From Candidatus Latescibacterota bacterium (GTDB lineage: Bacteria > Latescibacterota > UBA2968 > UBA8231): a DNA stretch of 24,217 nt. Of the stretch, positions 15,498 to 23,310 are shown one piece after another. Position 1 is the stretch's first letter, and every line of letters begins with the position of its first letter. The position numbers and the translations under genes are program-made. The stretch spans positions 1-24,217 of the forward strand of contig JAGWBY010000071.1 in assembly GCA_021295675.1 (NCBI GenBank). The letters run 5' to 3'. The notes under the pieces were generated by a model. It had not been told where the DNA came from. It made no database searches and worked only from the letters and a program-made list of their open reading frames with translations.

Positions 15498-17162
15498 ACC
15501 GTCGAGGCCCCTTTTGAGGACGTCACCCGGGGGGTGCTCAACGCCATTCAAGAGGTCGAGGAACTTTCCGGACGACAGATACTCGATGGCGAGCGGATTA
15601 TCACACCGGCTGACGGCGATGTCGGGGTCGATATCTACATCTCGACGAGCAGTGCTGGCGGCGGGTTGCAGATGGTGGTGGCCGGCGTGGTGCTGGCGAT
15701 GACCGGCGAGAGCGCGCAGCGCTGTGCTCTAGGTGCTGGGGCGATCGTCATGGATTCACTCGCCGCCAACGACGGGCGCTTGCCGCACGAAAAAATAGAG
15801 CGCATCCGCCAATTGCGCCCCGATATGGTGCTGCTGTCGGGCGGCACGGATGGCGGCACTGTCAGCCACGTGGTAGAGTTGGCCGAATTTATCAGCGCGG
15901 CCGATCCCAAGCCTCGCTTTGGTGCAGGCTTCAAGTTGCCAGTTATTTTTGCGGGCAATGAGGATGCGCGCGAGGAGGTCGAAAAGGCGCTGGGGGGGAA
16001 GATGGCCCTGACCGTTACTGAGAATATCCGCCCCGTGCTCGAAGAAGAAAATCTGGACCCGGCGAGGCACGTCATTCACGACCTCTTTCTCGAACACGTC
16101 ATGGCACAGGCACCTGGCTACCGCAAGCTGATGGGCTGGACCGGCGCGCCGATTATGCCGACGCCCGGAGCGGTAGGCGAGATCATGCAGACCATTGCCC
16201 GCCAGCAGGAGATCAACGTCGTTGGCGTGGATATCGGCGGGGCGACGACCGATGTGTTCAGTGTTTTCGACGGCGTGTTCAACCGCACGGTCAGTGCCAA
16301 TTTAGGCATGTCCTATAGCGTCTCCAACGTGTTGGCCGAGGCCGGCCTCGACCAGATCATGCGCTGGGTTCCTTTTGACATTGAGGAGGCCGACCTCCGC
16401 GACCGGATCAAAAACAAGATGATTCGCCCTACTACCATCCCCCAGCTCATGCAGGAATTGCAAGTCGAGCAAGCCATTGCCCGCGAGGCCCTGCGCTTGG
16501 CCTTTGACCAGCACCGGGCGCTGGCGGTGGGATTGAAGGGAGTGCAGAGCAAGCGCACGCTAGCCGATGTCTTTGAGCAGGGTGCCACCGGCGAGAGTTT
16601 AGTTGAGATGATGGCGCTGGACATGCTAGTCGGCAGCGGCGGCGTACTCTCGCACGCGCCGCGCCGCGAGCAGAGTTGCGCCATGCTCATAGATGCCTTC
16701 CAGCCCGAAGGCGTCACCCGCTTGGCGGTCGATAGCATCTTTATGATGCCTCACTTAGGGGTGCTCTCGACTGTTGACGAGCGGGCCGCTACCGAAGTTT
16801 TCGAACGCGATTGCCTGATCTACCTGGGCACTTGTGTGGCTCCTGTCGGCGAGGGTAAGGACGGCGAGGTCTGCCTCCAATACGAAATAGACCTGCCCGA
16901 TGGGCGGCAAACCGGCCAGTTGCAGGTCGGTCAGCTACAGTGGATGTCCTTGGCTGACGGCGAGGAGGTCGAAGTCTCGCTTCAGCCGGCGCGGCGTTGG
17001 GATGTGGGTGCTGGCCCGGGGCAAGCCCTAAATGCGCGGGTGCGCGGCGGGGTCGTAGGACTAGTGCTAGACGGTCGCGGCCGACCCATCCAGATGGCGG
17101 CTGACCAAGACCGTCGGCGTCAGATAAGCGACTGGCAGCAGGCGTTAAACCTATACGAGTAG
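15498..17162 (+). CDS. Glutamate mutase L-like (MutL) ASKHA ATPase, main part
   Basis: The rest of the MutL-like protein in the shifted frame, beginning TVEAPFEDVTRGVLNAI. Its features in order are ADGDVGVDIYISTSSAGGGLQMVVAG, LLSGGTDGGTV, PVIFAGNEDAREEV, the phosphate-2 motif VVGVDIGGATTDVFSVFDG, and a C-terminal half with GSGGVLSHAPRREQSCAML. With 22 missing bases restored the gene encodes about 593 residues, a sensible family length. Both nucleotide-binding motifs are intact, so an active ATPase is expected. The family is annotated 'glutamate mutase L', possibly a chaperone or reactivating factor for the B12 enzyme, but genomes with this gene cluster often lack an obvious link to the mutase (recollection, not shown here). 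The next gene begins three bases after the stop. Confidence 0.87.
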   Translation, partial: TVEAPFEDVTRGVLNAIQEVEELSGRQILDGERIITPADGDVGVDIYISTSSAGGGLQMVVAGVVLAMTGESAQRCALGAGAIVMDSLAANDGRLPHEKIERIRQLRPDMVLLSGGTDGGTVSHVVELAEFISAADPKPRFGAGFKLPVIFAGNEDAREEVEKALGGKMALTVTENIRPVLEEENLDPARHVIHDLFLEHVMAQAPGYRKLMGWTGAPIMPTPGAVGEIMQTIARQQEINVVGVDIGGATTDVFSVFDGVFNRTVSANLGMSYSVSNVLAEAGLDQIMRWVPFDIEEADLRDRIKNKMIRPTTIPQLMQELQVEQAIAREALRLAFDQHRALAVGLKGVQSKRTLADVFEQGATGESLVEMMALDMLVGSGGVLSHAPRREQSCAMLIDAFQPEGVTRLAVDSIFMMPHLGVLSTVDERAATEVFERDCLIYLGTCVAPVGEGKDGEVCLQYEIDLPDGRQTGQLQVGQLQWMSLADGEEVEVSLQPARRWDVGAGPGQALNARVRGGVVGLVLDGRGRPIQMAADQDRRRQISDWQQALNLYE

Positions 17163-17165
17163 CTC

Positions 17166-17778
17166 ATGGCTCACGCCTATAAACACGCAGTCGTGTACAA
17201 AGAGCGGCGGTTGCCCCTCAAAGGCGAAGTCGTCGTCGAGCGCGGCCAAGCGGTGCGCCGCGACCAAGTCGTGGCCCGCACCCAACTGCCTGGCGATGTG
17301 GCGACTCTCAACTTGGTCAACCGCTTGGGCATCTCGCCGCAAGAGCTAGCCGGCTATATGCTCAAAAAAGAGGGCGACCGAGTAGAAGCCGGCGAGCCAC
17401 TTGCCGAGACCAAGCCATTTATTCGATGGTTCAAGACCACGATTGAATCTCCGGTTAGCGGCACCGTAGAGAGCATTTCGCCGGTGACTGGGCAGGTGAT
17501 ACTGCGCCAAGCCCCTAAGCCGGTCGAAGTACTGGCGTACGTCGATGGGGTCGTCGAAGAAGTTTTTGCCGAGGAGGGCGTGCGCGTCGCAGCGCGAGGA
17601 GCTTATATCCAGGGCATTTTCGGCGTGGGGCGCGAGTGCTGGGGCGCGCTACACTTGGCGGTTGATGCCCCGGACGCCACAGCCGAGTCGCTGGGTCCAG
17701 AAGTTGCGGGCAAGATTGTAGTGGTTGGCAGCCTGATTAGCGCGGAGACCGTGGAACAGGCCCGGCAGGCAGGTGCCG
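17166..17778 (+). CDS. Barrel-sandwich/KOW protein partnered with the MutL-like ATPase, N-terminal part
   Basis: The first about 204 residues of a protein I cannot name. It opens AHAYKHAVVYKERRLPLKGEV, then RTQLPGDVATLNLVNRLGI. A lipoyl/RnfC-like barrel-sandwich segment follows: LKKEGDRVEAGEPLAE and IESPVSGTVESISPVTGQVILRQAPKPVEVLAYVDG. These resemble half-motifs of biotinyl/lipoyl carriers, but there is no modifiable lysine motif (no MKM or DKA). The segment KIVVVGSLISAETVEQARQAG then meets a frame break at about 17775-17778. The phase requires a loss of 20 bases plus a multiple of three; about eight residues (a GIVxGG-like stretch) seem absent. ATG 17166 lies three bases after the mutL-like stop, so the two genes are tightly coupled. 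Confidence 0.72.
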
Positions 17779-18240
17779 CTGCGCGACAGCGACTTGCGCG
17801 ACTTGCTCGGCCGCGATTTGGGCGTGGCCATCACCGGGACCGAGCAAATCGGCCTGACCGTGGTAGCGACCGAGGGCTTTGGCCGCGTCGCCATGGCCCG
17901 CAAGACTTTTGATATTCTGCACGCGTGCGCTGGCATGGATGCGTCTATGGCCGGCGCGACTCAGATCCGCGCTGGCGTGTTGCGACCGGAGATTATCGTC
18001 CCCACAGCCGCTGACGAAGAGGAAGAAGAGGTACGGGCGGGTGCAGAAGGATTGCAGGTGGGCGATTTGTTGCGAGTGATTCGGATGCCCTATTTTGGGC
18101 GGATTGGGCGCGTCAATGACTTGCCGACCGAGTTGCGCGCGGTGGAGTCCGGGGCGCGGGTGCGGGTATTGGCCGTGGAGTTTGAAGACGGAGAACAGGC
18201 GGTAGTGCCACGGGCGAATGTGGAGCTGATTGAGGAATAA
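17779..18240 (+). CDS. Barrel-sandwich/KOW protein partnered with the MutL-like ATPase, C-terminal part
   Basis: The remaining about 153 residues in the shifted frame: LRDSDLRDLLGRDLGVAITG, then TEQIGLTVVATEGFGRVAMA, an acidic linker (DEEEEEV), and a C-terminal KOW/SH3-like barrel. In that barrel LLRVIRMPYFGRIGRVNDLP, VESGARVRVLAVEF and VVPRANVELIEE resemble the NusG/ribosomal L24 KOW pattern (G-x-x-G-x-V). The KOW domain suggests contact with RNA, ribosome or protein, but the true partner is unknown. The whole protein would be about 364 residues. The next gene starts four bases after its stop. Confidence 0.72.
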   Translation: MRDSDLRDLLGRDLGVAITGTEQIGLTVVATEGFGRVAMARKTFDILHACAGMDASMAGATQIRAGVLRPEIIVPTAADEEEEEVRAGAEGLQVGDLLRVIRMPYFGRIGRVNDLPTELRAVESGARVRVLAVEFEDGEQAVVPRANVELIEE

Positions 18241-18244
18241 AGGC

Positions 18245-18530
18245 ATGAGAGCAAAAAACTGGCTATCTGCGTTAGTCTTGACTTGGCCGTTGGCGAGTGC
18301 GGCGGAGAATGCGGAACAGGGGATCGACACTTTGCTGGCAGACCCTATGCCGTCGATCGAAGAGCAGGAACTCGGCGAGTTACTGGCACATCCTGAACCG
18401 CCGATTGAGGTCCAAGCCTTCGACACGCCCAACGACGACGGAGGCAGCATTACGCTGACTTGGCCGCGAGATCGTCAGATCAGCGAAAGTGCGATGTATC
18501 AGGTCGCCATCGCCGACTCGCTGCGGCCAC
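18245..18530 (+). CDS. DUF6754-like membrane protein, N-terminal exported segment
   Basis: The N-terminal about 95 residues. A signal peptide (MRAKNWLSALVLTWPLASAA) is followed by an acidic, proline-containing linker (ADPMPSIEEQELGELLAHPE). Next comes the start of a fibronectin-III-like domain (VQAFDTPNDDGGSITLTWP, then YQVAIADSL). The frame then breaks at about 18530 and the original frame stops at 18539-18541. The phase requires a loss of one base plus a multiple of three, compatible with 22. Two further pieces follow in other frames (18532-18831 and 18834-19478). ATG 18245 is four bases after the previous stop. Family naming (DUF6754) rests on memory of this domain order and should be checked. 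Confidence 0.65.
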
Positions 18531-18531
18531 A

Positions 18532-18831
18532 GGGAATTTGATGTCTGGAGCGCCAGCACTCTTTGGGCGTGGGGCCGATCTGGAAAATCACCACTATGTC
18601 AATGTCGAGGAATTCGCCGGCGCGGGTGGCAAGACGCCATTAGAAGACGGCAAGACGTATTACTTTCACATCGATGTGCGATCGGCCGGGGGCGCAATCC
18701 GCGGCAAGGTGATCGTCAACGCCGAGTCCAAAGGCAATTTTTTTAATCGCTCTAAGGTCAACAATCTGGTGTTGTGCCTCGTGTTTTCAGGGCTTATCAT
18801 GGGCTACATTGGCATTGCGCGGCGGCGCGAG
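18532..18831 (+). CDS. DUF6754-like membrane protein, middle segment with transmembrane helix
   Basis: Continuation in a second frame: GAPALFGRGADLENHHYVNV and LEDGKTYYFHIDVRSAGGAI complete the fibronectin-III-like extracytoplasmic part. After NAESKGNFFNRSKVNN comes one transmembrane helix (LVLCLVFSGLIMGYIGIARR). The positive residues after the helix put the next domain in the cytoplasm. After RRRE the frame breaks again at about 18832. The family's DLFIRRIA-like eight residues before ALDEALGRATEMG are absent, which corresponds to a 22-base loss. Confidence 0.65.
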
Positions 18832-18833
18832 CG

Positions 18834-19478
18834 GCACTCGACGAGGCGCTGGGGCGGGCGACCGAGATGGGCAAGCCGGTGCTTTTTATCCACGGCCTGC
18901 GCGGCATGGACTCGATATCGACCATTGCCGCGGTCAATATCTTGGGGCGGGTTGCGCGGCGCACGGCCGAATACGACACTGCGCTGCGGGTGGTGGCTCC
19001 AGACCCGGTGGTTATGTCGGTGAGTCAGGAGACGATGAAAGCCTCGTATGTCGAGGCGGGTCGGCCCGACGCCTTCAACCCCGAGCACGTCTTCATCGCT
19101 GGTACCGAGCAGTTTAGCTACGCTGCGGCAGTCGAAGGCATCATGGTCCGCGACCGCCCGGCAGCTCACATTATGATGGGATATTTCTACGCCGAGTCGC
19201 TGCTGTTGGCCGAAACCGGCTCCACGACCGGGGCGATCCAAATCGCTGGTACCGATGCCTTCACCCAGTTGCCGTTCTTTATTACTACCTGCGATTATAC
19301 ACTGCTCGGTGAAGAACTCTACGCAGCCAGTGCTTATCTATCGGGTGAGCCGCGGATGTTGGGCTCCCTCAAGGGCCAGGACGCCGGTAAGGCCCTTATT
19401 TTGGCCGCTTTGGTGTTGGGCGCAGTCTTGGCGGCTTTAGAACTGCCCCAGCTAACCCACTTCTTTACTCCTTATTGA
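18834..19478 (+). CDS. DUF6754-like membrane protein, C-terminal cytoplasmic domain
   Basis: The third segment holds the conserved core: ALDEALGRATEMGKPVLFIH, GLRGMDSISTIAAVNILGRV, VVAPDPVVMSVSQETMKASY, then FIAGTEQFSYAAAVEGIMV, GYFYAESLLLAETGSTTGAI, and FFITTCDYTLLGEELYAASA. It reads as an alternating beta/alpha soluble domain. A final helix (ALILAALVLGAVLAALELPQ) returns to the membrane. With 22 bases restored at each of the two breaks the gene would encode about 425 residues. No enzymatic motif is recognised. The downstream gene follows within nine bases behind AGGAGGGG (19479-19485 region). Confidence 0.72.
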   Translation, partial: ALDEALGRATEMGKPVLFIHGLRGMDSISTIAAVNILGRVARRTAEYDTALRVVAPDPVVMSVSQETMKASYVEAGRPDAFNPEHVFIAGTEQFSYAAAVEGIMVRDRPAAHIMMGYFYAESLLLAETGSTTGAIQIAGTDAFTQLPFFITTCDYTLLGEELYAASAYLSGEPRMLGSLKGQDAGKALILAALVLGAVLAALELPQLTHFFTPY

Positions 19479-19487
19479 GGAGGGGCC

Positions 19488-20147
19488 ATGCCGTTTTTTA
19501 GCCGGACCTTACCACTGGCCGTCGCCTTAGTCTTTGGCCTGCTGGGCATTGCCATCTACTACATACCGCACGGCAATGCACAGAGTTTTGAACAAGAAAT
19601 GGCGCTGTGGGTGCGTATTGTCTTCGCGTTTTCTTATCTGCTTGGACTCTATAGCCTGCTCAACCTGCATTGGCAGCGGATCCGCCAGCACGTCGCCGGT
19701 TGGGGCTACAGCTTCGTTGCCATCGCCAGCTTTGTGCTGATGATGTTCTTCGTTATCTACAACGATGGGCACGGCCCCTTTGCCGCCCAGGCCGAAGCTG
19801 GGGGCTATAATTGGCTCTTCAATTACGTTCATCTGCCCTGTTCGGGGACTATGTTCTCGATTTTGGCTTTTTTTATTGCTTCGGCGGCATACCGAACCTT
19901 CCGCGCCCGCACGCCCGAGGCCGCACTGTTGCTGGTTGCGGCGGTGATTGTCATGCTGGGCCGGGTGCCCATTGGCCGAGAGATCTCCGAGTATTTTCCG
20001 CTAGTGAGCGAGTGGCTGATGAGCGTGCCGAATTTAGCGGCCAAGCGCGGCATCCTGCTCGGAGTGTCTCTAGGGGCCATCGCGACCTCGCTGCGGATCA
20101 TCTTCGGCATTGAGCGTTCGTACTTGGGCGGTGGAGGAGACGAGTGA
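19488..20147 (+). CDS. Six-helix integral membrane protein of the MutL/DUF6754 cluster
   Basis: A 219-residue hydrophobic protein with about six predicted transmembrane segments near residues 8-26, 42-62, 73-93, 118-136, 143-160 and 187-207. Loop features include an aromatic YNDGHGPFAAQAEAGGYNWL stretch between helices 3 and 4 and GRVPIGREISEYFP between 5 and 6. I recognise no family. GAGGAGGGG just upstream gives a strong ribosome binding site for ATG 19488, the next gene overlaps its stop, and the previous gene ends nine bases earlier. It is therefore likely a subunit of the same membrane complex as the DUF6754-like protein and the two downstream proteins (inference from context). Confidence 0.68.
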   Translation: MPFFSRTLPLAVALVFGLLGIAIYYIPHGNAQSFEQEMALWVRIVFAFSYLLGLYSLLNLHWQRIRQHVAGWGYSFVAIASFVLMMFFVIYNDGHGPFAAQAEAGGYNWLFNYVHLPCSGTMFSILAFFIASAAYRTFRARTPEAALLLVAAVIVMLGRVPIGREISEYFPLVSEWLMSVPNLAAKRGILLGVSLGAIATSLRIIFGIERSYLGGGGDE

Positions 20148-20962
20148 TGCAGATTGATCGCCGCATCCTCTTCGCCTTGATGTTTCTCGGAGTAGCTGTG
20201 CCGCTCTTGGTCGGGCTAGACCTGCCGATCACGCCGTCCAAGCAGGTGAGAGCGGCTTACGACCAGATCGAGCAACTTGACGCCGGGCAGGTCGTCTTAG
20301 TCTCTTTTTCCTACGGTGCCAGCACAGCTCCTGAGATGCAGCCCATGGCGCGGGCGGTTTTGCGCCACGCGTTTCGCCGCGAGCTCAAGGTAGTAGCCAT
20401 CTGCCTGTGGCCTGAAGCGGCCGGGTTAGCTCAAGCGGTGCTCGACGAGATGACGGCTGAATTCGACTTGGAGTACGGGGTGGATTACACCTTTATGGGC
20501 TACAAGCCGGGCAATTTTAGCGTCATTCTCAATATGGGGCACGACGTACACGGCACCTTCCCGCAGGACAATTGGGGCGCAGATGTTGGCGACTTGGAAT
20601 TGATGCGCAGTTTGCGCTCGCTGAGGGATTTCGCCCTCGTTTTCGACTTAGCCGCCGGGGATTCGATTGAGTTCTGGTGGATCCCCTATGGGCAGGAGAA
20701 ATACGGCTTTCCTTTTGCCGCCGGCTGCACCGCAGTGATGGCACCAGACCTCTATCCATTCCTCGGCTCGGGCCAACTCGTGGGCCTGCTCGGCGGCTTG
20801 GCCGGTGCAGCCGACTACGAGGTCCTGATTGACCACCGCGATGAGGCGAACAAGAGCATGCCTCCCCAGTCGGTTACCCATTTGATCATTGTCGCCTTCG
20901 TGATCTTTGGCAATATCGCCTACTTCGCCAGTCGGCGAGGCCGATTGCAACAGGGGAGCTAA
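20147..20962 (+). CDS. Bitopic membrane-anchored protein of the MutL/DUF6754 cluster
   Basis: A 271-residue protein with one N-terminal hydrophobic helix (ILFALMFLGVAVPLLVGLDL) and one C-terminal helix (VTHLIIVAFVIFGNIAYFAS), enclosing a soluble domain of about 200 residues. The domain has alternating strands and helices: GQVVLVSFSYGASTAPEMQP, ELKVVAICLWPEAAGLAQAV, VDYTFMGYKPGNFSVILNMG, and FPFAAGCTAVMAPDLYPFLG. This resembles a Rossmann-like fold, but no catalytic signature is evident. ATG 20147 overlaps the previous stop as TGATG and has GGAGGAG (20133-20139) at good distance; GTG 20144 is a less likely start. The gene spacing argues for a complex with its neighbours. Confidence 0.68.
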   Translation: MQIDRRILFALMFLGVAVPLLVGLDLPITPSKQVRAAYDQIEQLDAGQVVLVSFSYGASTAPEMQPMARAVLRHAFRRELKVVAICLWPEAAGLAQAVLDEMTAEFDLEYGVDYTFMGYKPGNFSVILNMGHDVHGTFPQDNWGADVGDLELMRSLRSLRDFALVFDLAAGDSIEFWWIPYGQEKYGFPFAAGCTAVMAPDLYPFLGSGQLVGLLGGLAGAADYEVLIDHRDEANKSMPPQSVTHLIIVAFVIFGNIAYFASRRGRLQQGS

Positions 20963-20965
20963 GCC

Positions 20966-21679
20966 GTGCGCGATACGTATGTTTTTCTGGGCTTGCTTTT
21001 GCTGTTTGTCGCTGTCAATATCGGCTTAGTGGCCAACGGGACCTTGGCGGCGGACTGGACGGGCTTGGGCATCATTGTCGCGGCGGGCATGACCTTGGCG
21101 CTCTATAGCTTCCTCTACAAGGACAATCCTCTTTTTAAGTTTGCCGAGCACGTCTTCGTCGGCGTGGCAGCGGCCTACATATTCGGTCAGAATTGGTACC
21201 CGACGCTCTACGGCGAGATTATTGCCGAATGGACCGACCTGGGGGAAGGGGAGACGCCCAACTGGTGGCTTTTGGCTCCGACGGTGCTCGGGCTGTTGAT
21301 GTTGACGCGTTTTTCGCTGCGCTTCGGTTGGCTCAGCCGCTATGCTTTTGCATTCTTTGTGGGCCTCGCGGCCGGCCTGACGATTCCCCGCTACATTTCT
21401 TCCTTTATCTTGGCCCAAATTGAACCTACATTACAACCACTAACTTGGAGCTTGGAGGGGCTCAACTTGCTGATCGTCTTAGTGGGGGTAGTAGGGGTGT
21501 TGGTTTATTTCTTCTTTTCCGTCGAGCACACCGGCGCGGCGGGCCACATCTCCAAGGTGGGGATATGGTTTTTGATGGTCTCGTTTGGAGCTTCTTTTGG
21601 TTACACTATTATGGCGAGGGTCTCGCTGTTGATCGGACGCGTGACCTTTCTCTTAGAAGAGTGGTTGCACCTGATGTGA
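20966..21679 (+). CDS. Polytopic membrane protein of the MutL/DUF6754 cluster
   Basis: A 237-residue protein with about seven hydrophobic segments, including YVFLGLLLLFVAVNIGLVAN, GLGIIVAAGMTLALYSFLY, LLAPTVLGLLMLTRFSL, YAFAFFVGLAAGLTIPRYIS, LNLLIVLVGVVGVLVYFFFS and VGIWFLMVSFGASFGYTIMA. No family is recognised. The start is GTG 20966, four bases after the upstream stop and behind GGGGAG (20953-20958). It is the last member of the tightly packed run. A small hairpin lies in the 37-base gap before the TonB receptor. Likely partner of the three preceding membrane proteins. Confidence 0.68.
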   Translation: MRDTYVFLGLLLLFVAVNIGLVANGTLAADWTGLGIIVAAGMTLALYSFLYKDNPLFKFAEHVFVGVAAAYIFGQNWYPTLYGEIIAEWTDLGEGETPNWWLLAPTVLGLLMLTRFSLRFGWLSRYAFAFFVGLAAGLTIPRYISSFILAQIEPTLQPLTWSLEGLNLLIVLVGVVGVLVYFFFSVEHTGAAGHISKVGIWFLMVSFGASFGYTIMARVSLLIGRVTFLLEEWLHLM

Positions 21680-21680
21680 A

Positions 21681-21700
21681 GGGGTATTGAGAACTACCCT
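21681..21700 (+). other. Intercistronic hairpin before the TonB receptor
   Basis: GGGGTA (21681-21686) can pair with TACCCT (21695-21700), with one G-T wobble, around an eight-base loop. No T-run follows, so it is not a standard terminator. It may be a processing or attenuation element between the membrane cluster and the receptor, or chance. Confidence 0.3.
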
Positions 21701-21716
21701 ACATAAGGAGGGAGAT

Positions 21717-22984
21717 ATGACCAAGTTTGCAGGCGTTTTTCGCGTCTTGACTGCACTGGGCGTTCTGCTCGCGCTGACCTTGGCTCCGGCCGAGGCCAGT
21801 ACGGGCGGCAAGATCGCCGGTGTCGTCAAGGATGCCACCACTGGCGATGGGCTGCCCCGTGCCAATGTCGTGGTGGTGGATACCAAGATGGGGACCACGG
21901 CGGACGAAAAGGGCCGCTTTTTTATTCTCAACGTGCCGGCGGGCACCTACACCCTCAAGGCTACGTATATCGGCTACGCGGATTATACCGTCGAGGACGT
22001 GCGGGTCTCCGCCGACCTGACTACGAATCTCGCCGTTGAACTGACTTCCTCGGATATCCAAGTCGAGGAAGTAGTAATCCGGGCCGAGCGGCCAATCATC
22101 GACAAAACCGCCACCAATGCGGTGCGCATTGTCGATGCCGAGGATCTCGAGATTCTGCCGCTCCGAGGCGTCAGCTCAGTCATAGCCCTGCAGACCGGCG
22201 TGGTCGAGGCGCGCAGCGACGAGATCGGCTACTACGTCGAGGGGGCCAGTGTCCGCAATGTGGTCACTGGTACCAGCGCGGTGGGCCTGATCGACGAGGC
22301 GTTGGAGGAAATCCAACTCCAGGCCGGAGGCTTCAACGCCGAATACGGCGGTGCCAACGCCGGCATTATCCTACAAGAGTTGCGCACCGGCGGCAGCGAC
22401 TGGGACTTCGAGATCATGTCTGAGTCGGACAATTTTACCTCCGACTACGAGCAGCGCTTCGGCACGTATTCCTACGGCTACTTCAATCAGGTGATCACCG
22501 CCGGTGGTCCGGTTGCGGGAAGCCAGAAGATTCGCGCCTTCTTGGCTGGCCAGCGCCGCGGCATCGGTTCCTGGCCGACCTACTGGTCGGGTTTTACCTT
22601 CGAGGATCTCGAAGACACTGGCCTCCGCGGTGGACGCCGGCACTGGAGCGAGGACGAAGAGGGCAATCTCGTTCCCGACCAGATCGAGCAGCTCGAAATC
22701 AAGCCCGGCAATATTCCGCACACGAGCAGTGAAGCGGTCATTTTCAACGGGACCTTGCTGCTCGACTACTACCCCGTCCAACTCCGCCTCACGAATCTGT
22801 ACTCGGACGGGAGTGCTGAAAGCAACTATGCGCCCATCCGCAATGCTTTTAACACCCGGCGTTTGGTCGAGTCGGAATCGTCCTCCAACCTAGTCAACGC
22901 CAAGCTCACCCACCTGCTCGACAAGAGCATGTTCTACGAACTCAACGTGAGCCTCTACAAGCAGTCTGCCGAGTCCTACGACCC
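21717..22984 (+). CDS. TonB-dependent receptor with carboxypeptidase-regulatory-like domain, N-terminal part
   Basis: The first about 422 residues of a large outer-membrane receptor. A signal peptide (KFAGVFRVLTALGVLLALTL, cut near AEA-ST) leads to a carboxypeptidase-regulatory-like beta domain: GKIAGVVKDATTGDGLPRAN, DEKGRFFILNVPAGTYTLKA, YIGYADYTVEDVRV. The plug follows (TNAVRIVDAEDLEILPLRGV, YYVEGASVRN, IQLQAGGFNAEYGGANAGII), then early barrel strands. Such receptors import ligands across the outer membrane with TonB energy; substrate unknown. ATG 21717 is preferred over an upstream in-frame start because AAGGAGGG (21705-21712) sits just before it. After QSAESYD the frame breaks at about 22984; the phase implies one base plus a multiple of three lost. 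Confidence 0.88.
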
Positions 22985-23310
22985 GTGTACAACGACAGCG
23001 TGGCCGTACAGCGCGCCCTCGAGAGCACGGGTGAGTACACTCCCTATACCCAGCAGGGTTCGGGGCCTAGACCCTACGATCTGGCTGGCTTTCCCTTCAA
23101 CCGCCCGGGTTCGCGTACGACCTCCTACGGCACCTCGACGGATGGCTATTGGGGGCTGGCCGGTAGCTGGACCAAACAGACCGACATGCATCAGCTCAAG
23201 GCTGGTTTCGACTATCAGAATTGGACCGCACGGCGCTATGGGATCTCGTTGCGTTCGATCCGCTCGGGGATAGCCAATACCTATCCCGAGTTAGACGCGG
23301 TGTACGACCT
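22985..23310 (+). CDS. TonB-dependent receptor, middle part
   Basis: Continuation of the barrel in a second frame: VYNDSVAVQRALESTGEYTP, then GPRPYDLAGFPFNRPGSRTT, GSWTKQTDMHQLKAGFDYQN and a strand into ELDAVYDL. Barrel homology is evident on both sides of each junction. A second frame break occurs near 23308-23311; the original frame stops at 23342-23344. The missing blocks appear short, compatible with about 22 bases each, although this receptor family is too variable for an exact count. Confidence 0.78.

Noticed and set aside
17401..17520. Biotin/lipoyl carrier domain in the KOW protein
   Set aside because: The barrel-sandwich pattern is present but no modifiable lysine motif is found, so it is not called as a carrier.
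18460..19023. A single 187-residue protein in the middle frame
   Set aside because: Its second half is an arginine-rich shadow; homology moves to another frame at about 18832.
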